DNA from: Geofilum rubicundum JCM 15548
GTDB taxonomy: Bacteria > Bacteroidota > Bacteroidia > Bacteroidales > Marinilabiliaceae
Length of the DNA: 64,000 nt
NCBI RefSeq assembly: GCF_000974365.1
Contig: NZ_BAZW01000010.1
Location: 1 to 64,000, forward strand
Direction: 5' to 3'
Below are positions 38,168-47,275 of this stretch, piece by piece. The notes below the pieces were generated by a model, which was given only the letters and a program-made list of their open reading frames with translations, was not told where the DNA came from and ran no database searches. The number at the start of each line of letters is the position of its first letter. Within the stretch, counting starts at the first letter, position 1. A program made the position numbers and the translations under genes.

Positions 38168-39378
38168 ATGATGAAAAAGATATTGGCTCTCATAGGTTTT
38201 GCCTTACTCACTGCCTCTTCCTGCAGCGAAAGCGAGGTGACGGAAGTCAAGCCGGAACCGTTCACCCTTAAATCGGCTGATGTTATAGAACAAACCGATG
38301 CCTTTAACTGGAAAATATTCAAGGCCGTGAATGATCTGGCGGAGTCGGGCGATAATGTGGTGGTCTCGCCCATCAGTATAACACAGGCCTTTGGTATGGC
38401 CATCAATGGTGCAACGGGTGACAACCTGGATGAAATGTTGTCGGTGATTGGATTTACCGACTCTGAAGGGCTCAATGAGGCTTATAAAAACATCCGTGGG
38501 GCTTTGTCCACAGCAGATCCCAAGGTGGTTATGGAAATCGCTAACTCGGCCTGGTACCGGATGATTTTTCAATAAATGAAGCGTTCTTTGATGCCTTGCG
38601 GATTTATTACGATGCGCGGGTGAGTGGTCTGGATTTTGACAATACGGCTCAAGCTAAGCAGGCCATGAACGATTGGGTGAAGGAGGCCACCAGAGGTAAG
38701 ATCCCTTCCATCATTGATCAAATTGAACCATCGCATATTTTGTTTCTGATCAATACGGTTTATTTTAATGGAGAGTGGAGTTCCCGCTTTGATAAGAGCC
38801 AAACCACCGATGCACCATTTTATTTGGCCAATGGCACTTCTGTCCAGGTCAAAATGATGCAGCAGAAGGAGGAATTTCAGTATTATCAGGGTGAGGATTA
38901 TTCGGCGCTTCGACTGCCCTACGGTGATCAGTCTTTTGCCATGACCCTCATTTTACCTGAGGGTTCTGGGGATGCCAATGGTCTGGTGAATGATTTGGGC
39001 AATGGTTTGTGGGAGCAGTTAGTGGAGCCTGTCACCGTGTCGGAGGTCAATGTGTATTTGCCCCGTTTTAAGGTGGAGTCTACTTATAATCTGATACCGG
39101 CTTTGCGCTCTGTTGGAATGGAACGTGCTTTTTATGATGTCAAGGGTTTTCGAAACATGGCTGATGATGACATCATCATCAGTGACGTGCGTCATAAAAC
39201 TTTTATAGAGGTAGATGAAAGGGGTACAGAAGCGGCAGCGGCCACCAGTATCGGATTTGAGGTGACCAGCATGCCCATGGTTCATGAATTTCGTGTCGAC
39301 CGTCCCTTTGTTTTTGTCATTTCAGAGAAGGAGACCGGCGCCATTTTGTTTACGGGAAAAATTGAAAATCCTGTATAG
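38168..39378 (+). pseudogene. Serpin-family protease inhibitor lipoprotein, frameshifted
   Basis: Lipoprotein signal with lipobox ASSC (Cys near 18), then a serpin fold: FNWKIFKAVNDLAESGDNVVVSP, LFLINTVYFNGEW, LPYGDQSFAMTLILPEG. The reactive-centre hinge reads EVDERGTEAAAATS with the Ala-rich P12-P9 needed for inhibitory insertion; alignment with the classical pattern puts P1-P1' at Thr-Ser in EVTSMP. C-terminal VDRPFVFVI and ILFTGKI are typical. The frame breaks at about 38560 (WYRM, next frame DDFSINEAFFDAL); one added base restores about 403 residues. It likely guards the surface from foreign proteases. A repeat array starts right at its stop codon. Confidence 0.93.
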
Positions 39379-39522
39379 GGTCAATAGGTTGATAGGTCGT
39401 TAGGTTGATAGGTTGAGAGGTGAGGCGAAGCGGGATGAGAGGGTGAGAAGGGTTGAGTGGGGTAGATGGGGTCAATAGGTCATTGGGTTATTAGGTCGTT
39501 AGGTTGGTAGATGGTTAGGTGG
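39379..39522 (+). repeat. Tandem 8-base repeat array, TYGATAGG type
   Basis: Imperfect units TCAATAGG, TTGATAGG, TCGTTAGG, TTGATAGG, TTGAGAGG and so on, with an inner block containing GCGAAGCG. Reverse-complemented, these match the units and the CGCTTCGC insert of the array at 10356-10488. It starts on the base after the serpin stop. The rest of the gap, 39523-39636, is AT-rich and shows nothing I can name. Confidence 0.9.
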
Positions 39523-39636
39523 AGTGGGGGGGTAATTTATTGGTATTTATTAGGTTGTGTTTATGTGGTTAATGGATGCAAGTGGCTTCAAATCAGCGAT
39601 TTTTAAGACAGTAACGAGTTGTTAAGCATAAAATAG

Positions 39637-39668
39637 AGGCCTTCTTCTTGACGGGATGAAGGCCTTGT
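39637..39668. terminator. Hairpin between convergent serpin and SDR genes
   Basis: Perfect 8-base stem AGGCCTTC/GAAGGCCT with a loop of about 13 bases and TGTTTATT after it. T run is weak on both strands, so a terminator role is only probable. Confidence 0.4.
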
Positions 39669-39710
39669 TTATTATAGACCCGGTCGGTTTTTAGCAAATG
39701 GTCTGCTGGC

Positions 39711-40468
39711 TCAGGATTCTCTGTGATTATACACCGCACTGGCCTGTGCCGTTGGCATCAGCAGCAGGTCGTTGACATTGACGTGGGGTGGGCGGGTCAC
39801 CATAAATTCGATGGCTTCGGCCACATCTTCGGCGTAAAGAGGGGTGAGGCCCTTATAAACGGCATCTGCCTGCTTTTGGTCCCCATGGTAACGTACCAGA
39901 GAGAATTCCGTGTCCACCATTCCCGGCGATATGGACGATACTTTTATATGGTGTTGGAGTAAATCAATGCGCATCCCTTTGGTGAGGGCTTCCACAGCGT
40001 GCTTGGAAGCGCAATAAACATTGCCATTGGCATAGGCCTCCTTGCCGGCTATGGAGCTGACATTGATGATGTGACCCGATTGTCGCTCAATCATTCCGGG
40101 AATGATGAGCTGACTCATGGCCAAAAGTCCTTTAATATTGGTGTCAATCATGCTTCCCAATCGTTCCAGTCGCCACTTTGTATGGGTTCAGCCGTCGATG
40201 CCAGTCCGGCATTATTAACCAGTACATCTATTTTTTGAAAGTCTTCAGGAAGTCTTTCAATGGCATCCGTTGTGGCCTGCCTGTTTCTTATATCAAAACA
40301 AAGCAAATAATTTGGCGCCCCTAACTTGTCCAGTTCTTTGCTAAGTACTTCCAAACGATCCGCTCTTCTTCCGGTGATGACCAAACGGTAATTCAAGCGC
40401 GCCAGTTTAATGGCCGTGGCTTTTCCAATTCCTGATGTAGCTCCGGTAACCAATGCTGTTTTTTTCAT
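39711..40468 (-). pseudogene. Short-chain dehydrogenase/reductase, YdfG-like, frameshifted
   Basis: Classical SDR of about 252 residues: cofactor motif TGATSGIGKATA (7-18), LVNNAG, the catalytic Ser in INVSSIAG and YxxxK in YCASKHA. The Arg after TG(RRADR) favours NADP. The frame breaks at about 40151: DWNDWEA then stop, while the next frame reads MIDTNIKGLLAMSQ. Adding one base (GCATGATT to GCAATGATT) restores the protein. YdfG-type enzymes oxidise L-allo-threonine and 3-hydroxy acids; the substrate here is not certain. Divergent from purL. Confidence 0.92.
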
Positions 40469-40656
40469 TCTAAGATGATTTATTTGTTTTTCAATTCTGT
40501 CGTTTGTTATGTACTGGTTTTTTAGTAATTTTCACATGTCTTAAACCGCTTGATTAAAGTTACAAAACAGTTCCGAAAAATCAGGGACGTTTTTTCGATC
40601 TGAGCAGTAAGCCTAACAAGGAATAATTAACTCCTTTATGCAACAGTAAAATTACA

Positions 40657-40664
40657 TATTTTTG
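40657..40664 (+). promoter_or_regulatory. Predicted -7 element of purL
   Basis: TATTTTTG fits TAnnTTTG, 27 bases before the purL ATG at 40692. The -33 region is not clear. Confidence 0.45.
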
Positions 40665-40691
40665 TGATTGTTGTTTAATAAACCATCAGTT

Positions 40692-42919
40692 ATGTCTATA
40701 TCAGAAACCACCTTTCACGATGCCGAAACCTTTAATCTAAGCTCTGAAGAGTTTGAGCGCATCCAGGATATTATAGGGCGTAAGCCCAATCAACTGGAAT
40801 TGGAAATTTTTTCCATACTTTGGTCGGAACACGCCAGCTACAAGCATTCCCTGAAGTGGGTAAAGCTATTGCCGCATAAAGGGGCGCACGTGGTGGTGGA
40901 AGCCGGTCGGGAGAGTGCCGGTGCTATAGATATTGGGGATGGAGACGTTTGCGTTTTTAAAGTGGAGTCGCACAACCATCCCTGTGCCGTTCAGCCCCGC
41001 CTGGGGGCCTCTACCGGCCTGCGTGTGGTGACACGGGATGTCTTTGCCATGGGAGCAAAACCTGTCGCTTTTCTGGATTCATTGCGCTTTGGCAATGGAA
41101 AGCGGGATACGGCCCGTTGGTTGTTTGAAGAGGTGGTGAATGGCCTGGCTGATTTTGAAAAAGGATTTTCTGTCCCCATCGTGGGGGAGAGACCTTCTTT
41201 TGTGATGCCTTTAATACCAGTCCCCTGGTAAACAATATGGTCATTGGTATTGGCAAGAAGGATCATTTGATATCAGCGGTGGCCCAAGGAGTGGGGAATA
41301 TAGTGGCAGTGGTAGGAGTTCCCACCGGTAAAGAGGGTATTGATGGCGATGCTTTTGCTGCTGACGCCATCACGGATAATGGGACCAAAGGTTTGTCTGT
41401 TGACTACCTGAAAAATGTGGAGATTGAGAAGGATCTATTCAAGGTGATCCAGAAGTTCATTGATAAAAAATTGGTACTGGGAATTCAGCCTGTTGGTGCA
41501 CAGGGGATTGTGGGTGCGGTGACCGAGATGGCGGCACGTGGTGGTGCCGGCGTTGAAATTTCCACTCAGGAAGTGCCCCTGCGTATGGAGGGTTTGAGTC
41601 CCAGAGATATCCTGGTGTCTGAAAGTTGGGGTCGCATGTTGATCTGTTTTAATCCTGAGCAACTCGATAAAATCAAAGCGATTGTGAAAAAGCAGGGGAT
41701 TGAGATGGGCGTTCTGGGTAAAGTTACCAATGATGGACAGCTCACTTTGAATGAAAAGGGAGAGCTGTTGGCCAAATTGCCTGTGAATTATCTTGGTTTA
41801 GGTGGTAAAGCACCTGTTTATGAGCCTGTTTATGTGCTGGACGATGCCGAGTTTGTTCATTGTAACGTTGATGAACTGCCTGAGCCTGATCATTATCCGG
41901 CGGTGGTTAAAATGATGATGACTTCGCTCAACCTGGTGTCCAAAAAATGGCTGAGCAAGAAATTTTCCAAATCGCTCAGAGCGGATGATATGAGTACCAA
42001 ATATCCCTCTGATGCATCCATTATTCCGCTCAATGATAAGGGCAAGGCTTTGGTGGCTACCATGGATTGTAATCCGGGTTACATGACGGCGGATCCGTTT
42101 AAAGGCGCTCAGATTGCTGTAGCTGAAGCCGCCCGGAATATTGTGTGTGCAGGAGGAAAGCCCATGGCTGTTTCTGATTGTCTTAATTTTGGCAATCCCG
42201 GTGACCCAAAAGCCTATGGGGCTTTTGTAGCGTCTGTTAAGGGGCTGGCCCACGCCTGTGAGCTGTTTAAAGTTCCGGTGATTAGTGGAAATGTCAGTTT
42301 TTACAATCAGCGCTCTGTTGAGGGCCACATTGTTCCGGTAACGCCTTCACCCATCATCGGCATGGTGGGGCTCCTTAAGGATGCCGAGAAGCACACCACA
42401 CTGGCCTTCAAGCATAAGGGGGATATGATATTCCTGATCGGACGCTCGCGCGATGATGTAAATGGTTCAGAATACATACGTAAGATACATGGTATCAACA
42501 CCTCTTTACCGCCTTTTTATGATGAAGCAGAAGAGCAGGAGCTGCATCAGGTTGTTGCCGGTGTAATTGATAAAAAGTTGGTGCGTTCGGTGCATGATGT
42601 TTCTAACGGGGGACTGTTTTTTACGCTTTTGGAAAGTGCCGTTCCTGTTGAGTTTGGATTTGATATTACCACGGATGCGGAAGTGCGTAAGGATGCCTTT
42701 TTGTTTGGTGAGTCGCAAAGTCGCGTGATTGTCTCGGTGTCGCCCGAAATGCAGGACGCTTTTGTTGATTATATGGTGGAGCAGGAATTTCCTTTCTCAA
42801 TATTGGGCCATGTTACCAAAGGAGAGGTGCGCATCGATGATGAATCCTATGGTTTTATTAAGGAAATGAAGAAACTGTTTGAAGGGGTTTTAGAGAGCTG
42901 GGTGGAAGGCAAAGTGTAG
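40692..42919 (+). pseudogene. purL: Phosphoribosylformylglycinamidine synthase PurL (small form), frameshifted
   Basis: Converts FGAR to FGAM in purine synthesis with PurS and PurQ. The length of about 743 residues is the small, three-subunit type. Motifs: SEHASYKHSLKWVKLLP, FKVESHNHPCAVQP (ATP/FGAR site), and the second half AMDCNPGYM-like (VATMDCNPGYMTADPFKGA) and SDCLNFGNPGDP. The frame breaks in a run of five G at 41183-41187: SVPIVGER then junk, while the next frame reads GETFFCDAFNTSPLVNNM. One more G restores it. It should be essential for a purine prototroph, so an error in the G run is likely. ATG at 40692 fits better than the TTG at 40668. Confidence 0.96.
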
Positions 42920-42933
42920 TAGTCGGTTCTCAC

Positions 42934-42961
42934 TTGAATCACCTATTTTTTGGTATCTTTG
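42934..42961 (+). promoter_or_regulatory. Predicted promoter of ubiE/menG
   Basis: TTG (42934-42936), 17 bases, then TATCTTTG (42954-42961), a full match to the -7 box. It lies 36 bases before the ATG at 42998, just after the purL stop. Confidence 0.55.
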
Positions 42962-42997
42962 TAGCGGCGTTTGCCGACTAATATTCTTTAATCAACT

Positions 42998-43735
42998 ATG
43001 AGCGTAAAACCTTATGCACAGCAGGAGGGCACTAAAAAAGAGCAGGTTACTGCTATGTTTAACCGCATTGCCCCCAAATACGATTTACTGAACCGTCTCC
43101 TGTCTTTTGGGATTGATAAGATCTGGCGCAGAAGGGTTGTTAAATTAATCAGCCAAAAGCGATCTCCCATTGTATTGGATGTTGCTACGGGCACCGGTGA
43201 TTTGGCCATTGCATTGGCTGAAATCAAGCCAAAGCCTACCGCCGTTTATGCTGTGGATATATCTTCGGGGATGCTTGATCTGGCTGGCAAAAAAGTGCTT
43301 AAAAAAGGTTTGCAGCATGCGATTGTGTTAAAGGAGGCCGATTCTGAGTCCCTTCCTTTCAGTAATAACTATTTTGACGCCATCACCGTAGCCTTTGGCG
43401 TCAGAAACTTTGGGGACTTGAACCAGGGCCTTTCTGAAATGTATCGGGTGCTTAAGCCGGGGGGAACGCTCATTGTGCTGGAGTTTTCTAAGCCATCTGC
43501 CTTTCCCATGAAGCAGCTTTACAGTTTTTATTTTTCTCAGATTCTGCCCCGTTGGGGAGGTTGGATTTCTAAGGACAAAGAAGCTTATTCCTATTTGCCG
43601 GCTTCTGTTTTCCAATTTCCTGAAGGTCAGAAATTCGACGATGAGATCCAGCGGGTAGGCCTGGTTCCTGTGCGACGCTGGCGGCAAAGTGGTGGCATTG
43701 CCACCATTTATGTATCCGAAAAGCCTTTGCAATAA
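42998..43735 (+). CDS. menG: Demethylmenaquinone methyltransferase
   Basis: A 245-residue UbiE/MenG methyltransferase making menaquinone from demethylmenaquinone with SAM (Bacteroidota respire with menaquinone, so the ubiquinone role does not apply). Family start MFNRIAPKYDLLNRLLSFGID; SAM motif LDVATGTGDLAIAL; VAFGVRNFGDLNQGLSEMYR (motif II of UbiE); LIVLEFSKP. It precedes porT by 69 bases, an order that is conserved in other Bacteroidota. Confidence 0.95.
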   Translation: MSVKPYAQQEGTKKEQVTAMFNRIAPKYDLLNRLLSFGIDKIWRRRVVKLISQKRSPIVLDVATGTGDLAIALAEIKPKPTAVYAVDISSGMLDLAGKKVLKKGLQHAIVLKEADSESLPFSNNYFDAITVAFGVRNFGDLNQGLSEMYRVLKPGGTLIVLEFSKPSAFPMKQLYSFYFSQILPRWGGWISKDKEAYSYLPASVFQFPEGQKFDDEIQRVGLVPVRRWRQSGGIATIYVSEKPLQ

Positions 43736-43804
43736 TATCTATATTTGTGCGTTTTAAAGGCATGTGTAAATGATTGTCAGACCATATTTTGAAGGGCACC
43801 ATCC

Positions 43805-44512
43805 ATGAAGCATTTTTTTCTTTCGTTTTTTTTGTTGTTGACAGTTGGATTGGCTTTTGGTCAACCCACCCAGACGCGTGCACCCAATCTTCCCAACTTT
43901 GATGATAAGGCACTCAATTTCGGGTTTTTGATTGGTTTTAATGCGATGGATTACCGGGTGGTGTCTAAGGCGCCAGGACTACAAGGGCCTGGCGGTCCGC
44001 GCTATGCGGATGTGGTCAGTCTTAGTCCCGGAATCAATATTGGTATGGTGACCAGTTTTCGCCTGAACAAGTATTTTAATTTCCGGGTGTTGCCGGGCAT
44101 TAGCTTTGGTCAACGCGATCTGCTTTTTGTTTCAGAGAACGGGGAAGAGGATGAATTCCCTTTAGAGATTAAATCCACCTATATTGAATGCCCGCTGGTC
44201 ATCAAATTCAATGGTGGCCGAATGACCAATGCCAAGCCTTTCTTAACTGCGGGTATTAATCCCCGTTTTGATTTGGCAAAGAGTAAAAAGGACGGTTTAA
44301 TGGTACGGCCTTTTGATGTCTTTTGGGAAATTGGGGCAGGCATGGATTCTTATATGAGCTACTTTCGCTTTTCTACAGAACTGAAGCTTTCCGTGGGGCT
44401 GATGAATGTGTTAAATCCTCAGGGCACTGGTGAACCGGAAGATGTTTTGTATTCGGATGTGCTGGATAGATTAACTTCTCGTATCTTTGTACTCACATTT
44501 TATTTTGAGTAA
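43805..44512 (+). CDS. porT: Type IX secretion outer-membrane protein PorT
   Basis: A 235-residue protein: signal peptide (SFFLLLTVGLAFGQ), then eight amphipathic beta strands of the PorT/Sov-type small barrel (ALNFGFLIGFNAMDYRV; GINIGMVTSFRLNKYFNFRV; LPGISFGQRDLLFV; RIFVLTFYFE at the end). PorT is a core T9SS component. The location just after menG supports the call. Cargo proteins with matching tails are the pectate lyase at 5768 and the GH5 enzyme at 59832. Confidence 0.9.
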   Translation: MKHFFLSFFLLLTVGLAFGQPTQTRAPNLPNFDDKALNFGFLIGFNAMDYRVVSKAPGLQGPGGPRYADVVSLSPGINIGMVTSFRLNKYFNFRVLPGISFGQRDLLFVSENGEEDEFPLEIKSTYIECPLVIKFNGGRMTNAKPFLTAGINPRFDLAKSKKDGLMVRPFDVFWEIGAGMDSYMSYFRFSTELKLSVGLMNVLNPQGTGEPEDVLYSDVLDRLTSRIFVLTFYFE

Positions 44513-44526
44513 CCAGCTTTTTTTGA

Positions 44527-46098
44527 ATGAAGAATGAAATTGTTCTGCGGCTGCTTCCGTCAGACGCAGCCAACGACGCTACATTGAAGGGTTTTCTTGC
44601 TAAAGAACTCAAGGTTTCAGAAGCAAAAATTACCGGTTTTTATGTTCGTCGCCGGTCCATTGACGCGCGCAAGCATCCGGTGATGGTTCAGCTGCACGTG
44701 ATTACGTGGATAGACGAGCCCGCCTCTCCTGAAATCGTGGTCGACTTTGAATATCCCCAAGTCAGTGCAGCCCGTGAGGTGATCGTGGTGGGGGCCGGAC
44801 CAGGCGGTCTGTTTGCGGCGCTTCGCTTAATCGAACTCGGTATAAAGCCCATTGTAATAGAACGTGGAAAGCCGGTCGGTGAACGCAAAAAGGATGTGGC
44901 CTTGCTCAATCGCAACCATCCTGTTAACCCTGAATCGAATTATGCCTTTGGAGAAGGTGGTGCCGGCACTTTCTCGGATGGTAAGCTTTATACCAGAAGT
45001 ACCAAGCGAGGGGACTTTCGACGGTTTTTGGAAGTGCTTTATTTTCATGGCGCTTCTGAGGAGATACTGGTAGATGCGCACCCGCATGTGGGAACCGATC
45101 GTCTGCCGGCCATCATGAAAAACATTCGGGAGACGATTATTCAAGCCGGCGGAGAGGTACACTTCAATACCCGTGTAGATGATTTTATCATTGAAGGAGA
45201 TGCCGTAAAAGGCATCGACATAGCAGGTGGTGAACGCATAAACGGGGAAGCGGTCATTTTGGCCACCGGTCACTCAGCCCGGGATATGTACGAATTATTG
45301 CATAGAAAAGACATTCAGCTGGAAGCAAAAACCTGGGCCATGGGGGTTCGGGTGGAGCATCCCCAGGACCTGATCGATCAGATTCAGTACCACAACCCGG
45401 AAGGTCGCGGCGACTACTTACCGGCTGCTTCCTATAATTTTTCCTGTCAGGTACAGGGCCGTGGGGTCTATTCTTTTTGCATGTGCCCCGGTGGCATCAT
45501 TGTGCCTGCCATGACCGGGCCCGGTGAGATGGTGGTAAACGGCATGTCGGCTTCAGGCCGCAATTCACCCTTTGCCAACAGCGGTATGGTGGTGGAAATT
45601 CATCCGGAGGATTTGCCCGGTCATCAGCAATATGGGGCACTGGCCGGACTGGTTTTTCAAAAGGAAGTCGAGCAACTCTGTTACATCAATGGGGGTAAAA
45701 ATGTGATTGCCCCTGGTCAGGTACTGACCGATTTCGTTAACGGCCGCTTGTCGGGCGACCTGCCACCCACCTCCTATATTCCCGGTGCGCTTGCTTCTCC
45801 CTTACATTTTATTTTGCCCGAATTAATCTCCAATCGCTTACGTGAAGGTTTTAAAATGTTTGGCAAGTGGGCCAAAGGATTTTTGACCGACGAGGCCGTG
45901 GTACTGGGTACCGAATCGCGCACATCCTCTCCTGTCAGAATTCCCCGTGACCCAGAAACGCTTCAGCATGTCCAGCTCAAAGGGCTCTACCCTTGCGGAG
46001 AGGGCGCCGGTTATGCCGGTGGCATCGCCTCTTCTGCCCTGGATGGTGAAAGGTGTGCGGTAATGGTGGCGCAGGCTTTGGGTGTTTACCGTGAATAG
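44527..46098 (+). CDS. FAD-dependent oxidoreductase, COG2509 type
   Basis: A 523-residue flavoprotein. After a ferredoxin-like N-terminal 80 residues comes the FAD motif VVGAGPGGLFAALRLIELG (GxGxxG near 88-93), then NYAFGEGGAGTFSDGKLYTR and DAHPHVGTDRLPAIM, and a C-terminal GEGAGYAGGIASSALDG that closes the FAD site. This COG2509 group is common, and its electron acceptor and substrate are unknown. It starts 14 bases after porT, so it is co-transcribed with menG and porT. Confidence 0.9.
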   Translation: MKNEIVLRLLPSDAANDATLKGFLAKELKVSEAKITGFYVRRRSIDARKHPVMVQLHVITWIDEPASPEIVVDFEYPQVSAAREVIVVGAGPGGLFAALRLIELGIKPIVIERGKPVGERKKDVALLNRNHPVNPESNYAFGEGGAGTFSDGKLYTRSTKRGDFRRFLEVLYFHGASEEILVDAHPHVGTDRLPAIMKNIRETIIQAGGEVHFNTRVDDFIIEGDAVKGIDIAGGERINGEAVILATGHSARDMYELLHRKDIQLEAKTWAMGVRVEHPQDLIDQIQYHNPEGRGDYLPAASYNFSCQVQGRGVYSFCMCPGGIIVPAMTGPGEMVVNGMSASGRNSPFANSGMVVEIHPEDLPGHQQYGALAGLVFQKEVEQLCYINGGKNVIAPGQVLTDFVNGRLSGDLPPTSYIPGALASPLHFILPELISNRLREGFKMFGKWAKGFLTDEAVVLGTESRTSSPVRIPRDPETLQHVQLKGLYPCGEGAGYAGGIASSALDGERCAVMVAQALGVYRE

Positions 46099-46149
46099 GC
46101 GGCTGAAGGTTGGGCTAAAAGGATAAGACGTTGCCAGATTGTCCGGTCA

Positions 46150-47007
46150 TTAATGCTTGATGATTAACTTTTGCTGTGATCTAAACTCTCTGGGTGTACA
46201 CCCCTTTTGGTTTTTAAAAGTCCGGTTGAAGTTCGACAGGTTGTTGAAGCCACAGTCGAAGCATATTTCTGATATGTTGTTATCCGTTTCGATCAGCATT
46301 TTGGCTGCATGGCCAATGCGTAGGTCCGACAAATAATCAGAAAAAGATCTTTGGGTTCTTTTTTTGAAGAAATGACTGAAGGCCGAGGGTGACATATTAA
46401 CAATATTTGCCACTTCTGATAGTTTTATTGATCGAGAGATGTTATCATATAAATAGGCATTGATGGCATCTATTCGTTTGCTTTTAAAGGGCGCTATGGA
46501 GCCTATATAAGAGGCCGATGATAAGGTGGTTTGATTTCTGGATATGGAAAGGTCGTATAGAATGGAAAGAAACTCGAGCAGGGAGTCAAACCCTCTGGAG
46601 GTGGTTAAGCGCTCAATTCTTTCTATCATGGAAGCAGTCACTTCGGGAGAGAAGGTAATCCCCAGCTTAGAGCGATCAAGCATCTCTTTAATGGGCGTCA
46701 TGATGTTTCGCGTTAAAGATTTGTCGCTCAAAAAATTTGTGTGGAATTGGATGGTTATTACATGCGCTTTGCCATCTTCGCCTGTCCAGGCATGTGGCGT
46801 ATTTGATCCAATTAACACTAGATCCTGAGCCTTATATTCTTTTATGGAATCTCCTATGATTCGTTTTCCCTCAGTATCTAATACCAAATTGAGTTCATAC
46901 TCTGGGTGATAATGAATGGGGAAATCGAATTTGGCATTAAAATGATTGAGTACTATAAAAAAGTCTTCATCTGTGAGAGATGTTACTTCTCTAACAATTC
47001 TTTTCAT
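46150..47007 (-). CDS. AraC family regulator with cupin domain
   Basis: A 285-residue protein. Residues 1-100 are a cupin sensor (NHFNAKFDFPIHYHPEYELN; DLVLIGSNTPHAWTG), and 185-280 a double HTH (KLSEVANIVNMSPSAFSHFF; ISEICFDCGFNNLSNFNRTF; KGCTPREFRSQ). No membrane segment, so cytoplasmic. It is divergent from susC with a 268-base gap, the position of a typical PUL regulator. It likely senses a cytoplasmic mannoside and switches on the operon at 47276 (inference). A single AraC protein is less common than a hybrid two-component or SusR-type PUL regulator. Confidence 0.92.
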   Translation of the reverse strand: MKRIVREVTSLTDEDFFIVLNHFNAKFDFPIHYHPEYELNLVLDTEGKRIIGDSIKEYKAQDLVLIGSNTPHAWTGEDGKAHVITIQFHTNFLSDKSLTRNIMTPIKEMLDRSKLGITFSPEVTASMIERIERLTTSRGFDSLLEFLSILYDLSISRNQTTLSSASYIGSIAPFKSKRIDAINAYLYDNISRSIKLSEVANIVNMSPSAFSHFFKKRTQRSFSDYLSDLRIGHAAKMLIETDNNISEICFDCGFNNLSNFNRTFKNQKGCTPREFRSQQKLIIKH

Positions 47008-47212
47008 ATTTTTTATTTTAAAAAACGAGGTTTAGTAAATGGTTTTATTTTTAGCGCTTATTTGTTTAGTAACCTGTTCATAATTGGTCAGGTTTCATTT
47101 TTAGGTCAAAGTATTGATTTAATGAGTGTTATTATGTTTTTGTATATTATTTCTATCTCTATTTGTAATAATTATTCACGAAAGTACAGTTATTTAGTCT
47201 TTAGTGCAAAGG

Positions 47213-47239
47213 TTTGTGGTTTTTTATATATTACTTTTG
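47213..47239 (+). promoter_or_regulatory. Predicted promoter of the PUL operon
   Basis: TTTG (47213-47216) then TACTTTTG (47232-47239), a full -7 match with a short 15-base spacer, as often seen in activator-dependent promoters. It is 36 bases before the susC ATG. The 47008-47200 gap upstream is AT-rich and is where the AraC regulator would bind, but I see no clear direct repeat. Confidence 0.5.
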
Positions 47240-47275
47240 AAATGTAAAAAATGCTTAATTTTAACAATTCGATCT

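Noticed and set aside
13029-40155. Programmed ribosomal frameshifting as the cause of the broken genes.
   Set aside because: The sites lack a slippery heptamer with a downstream structure, occur in unrelated housekeeping proteins, and relatives encode the same proteins in one frame.
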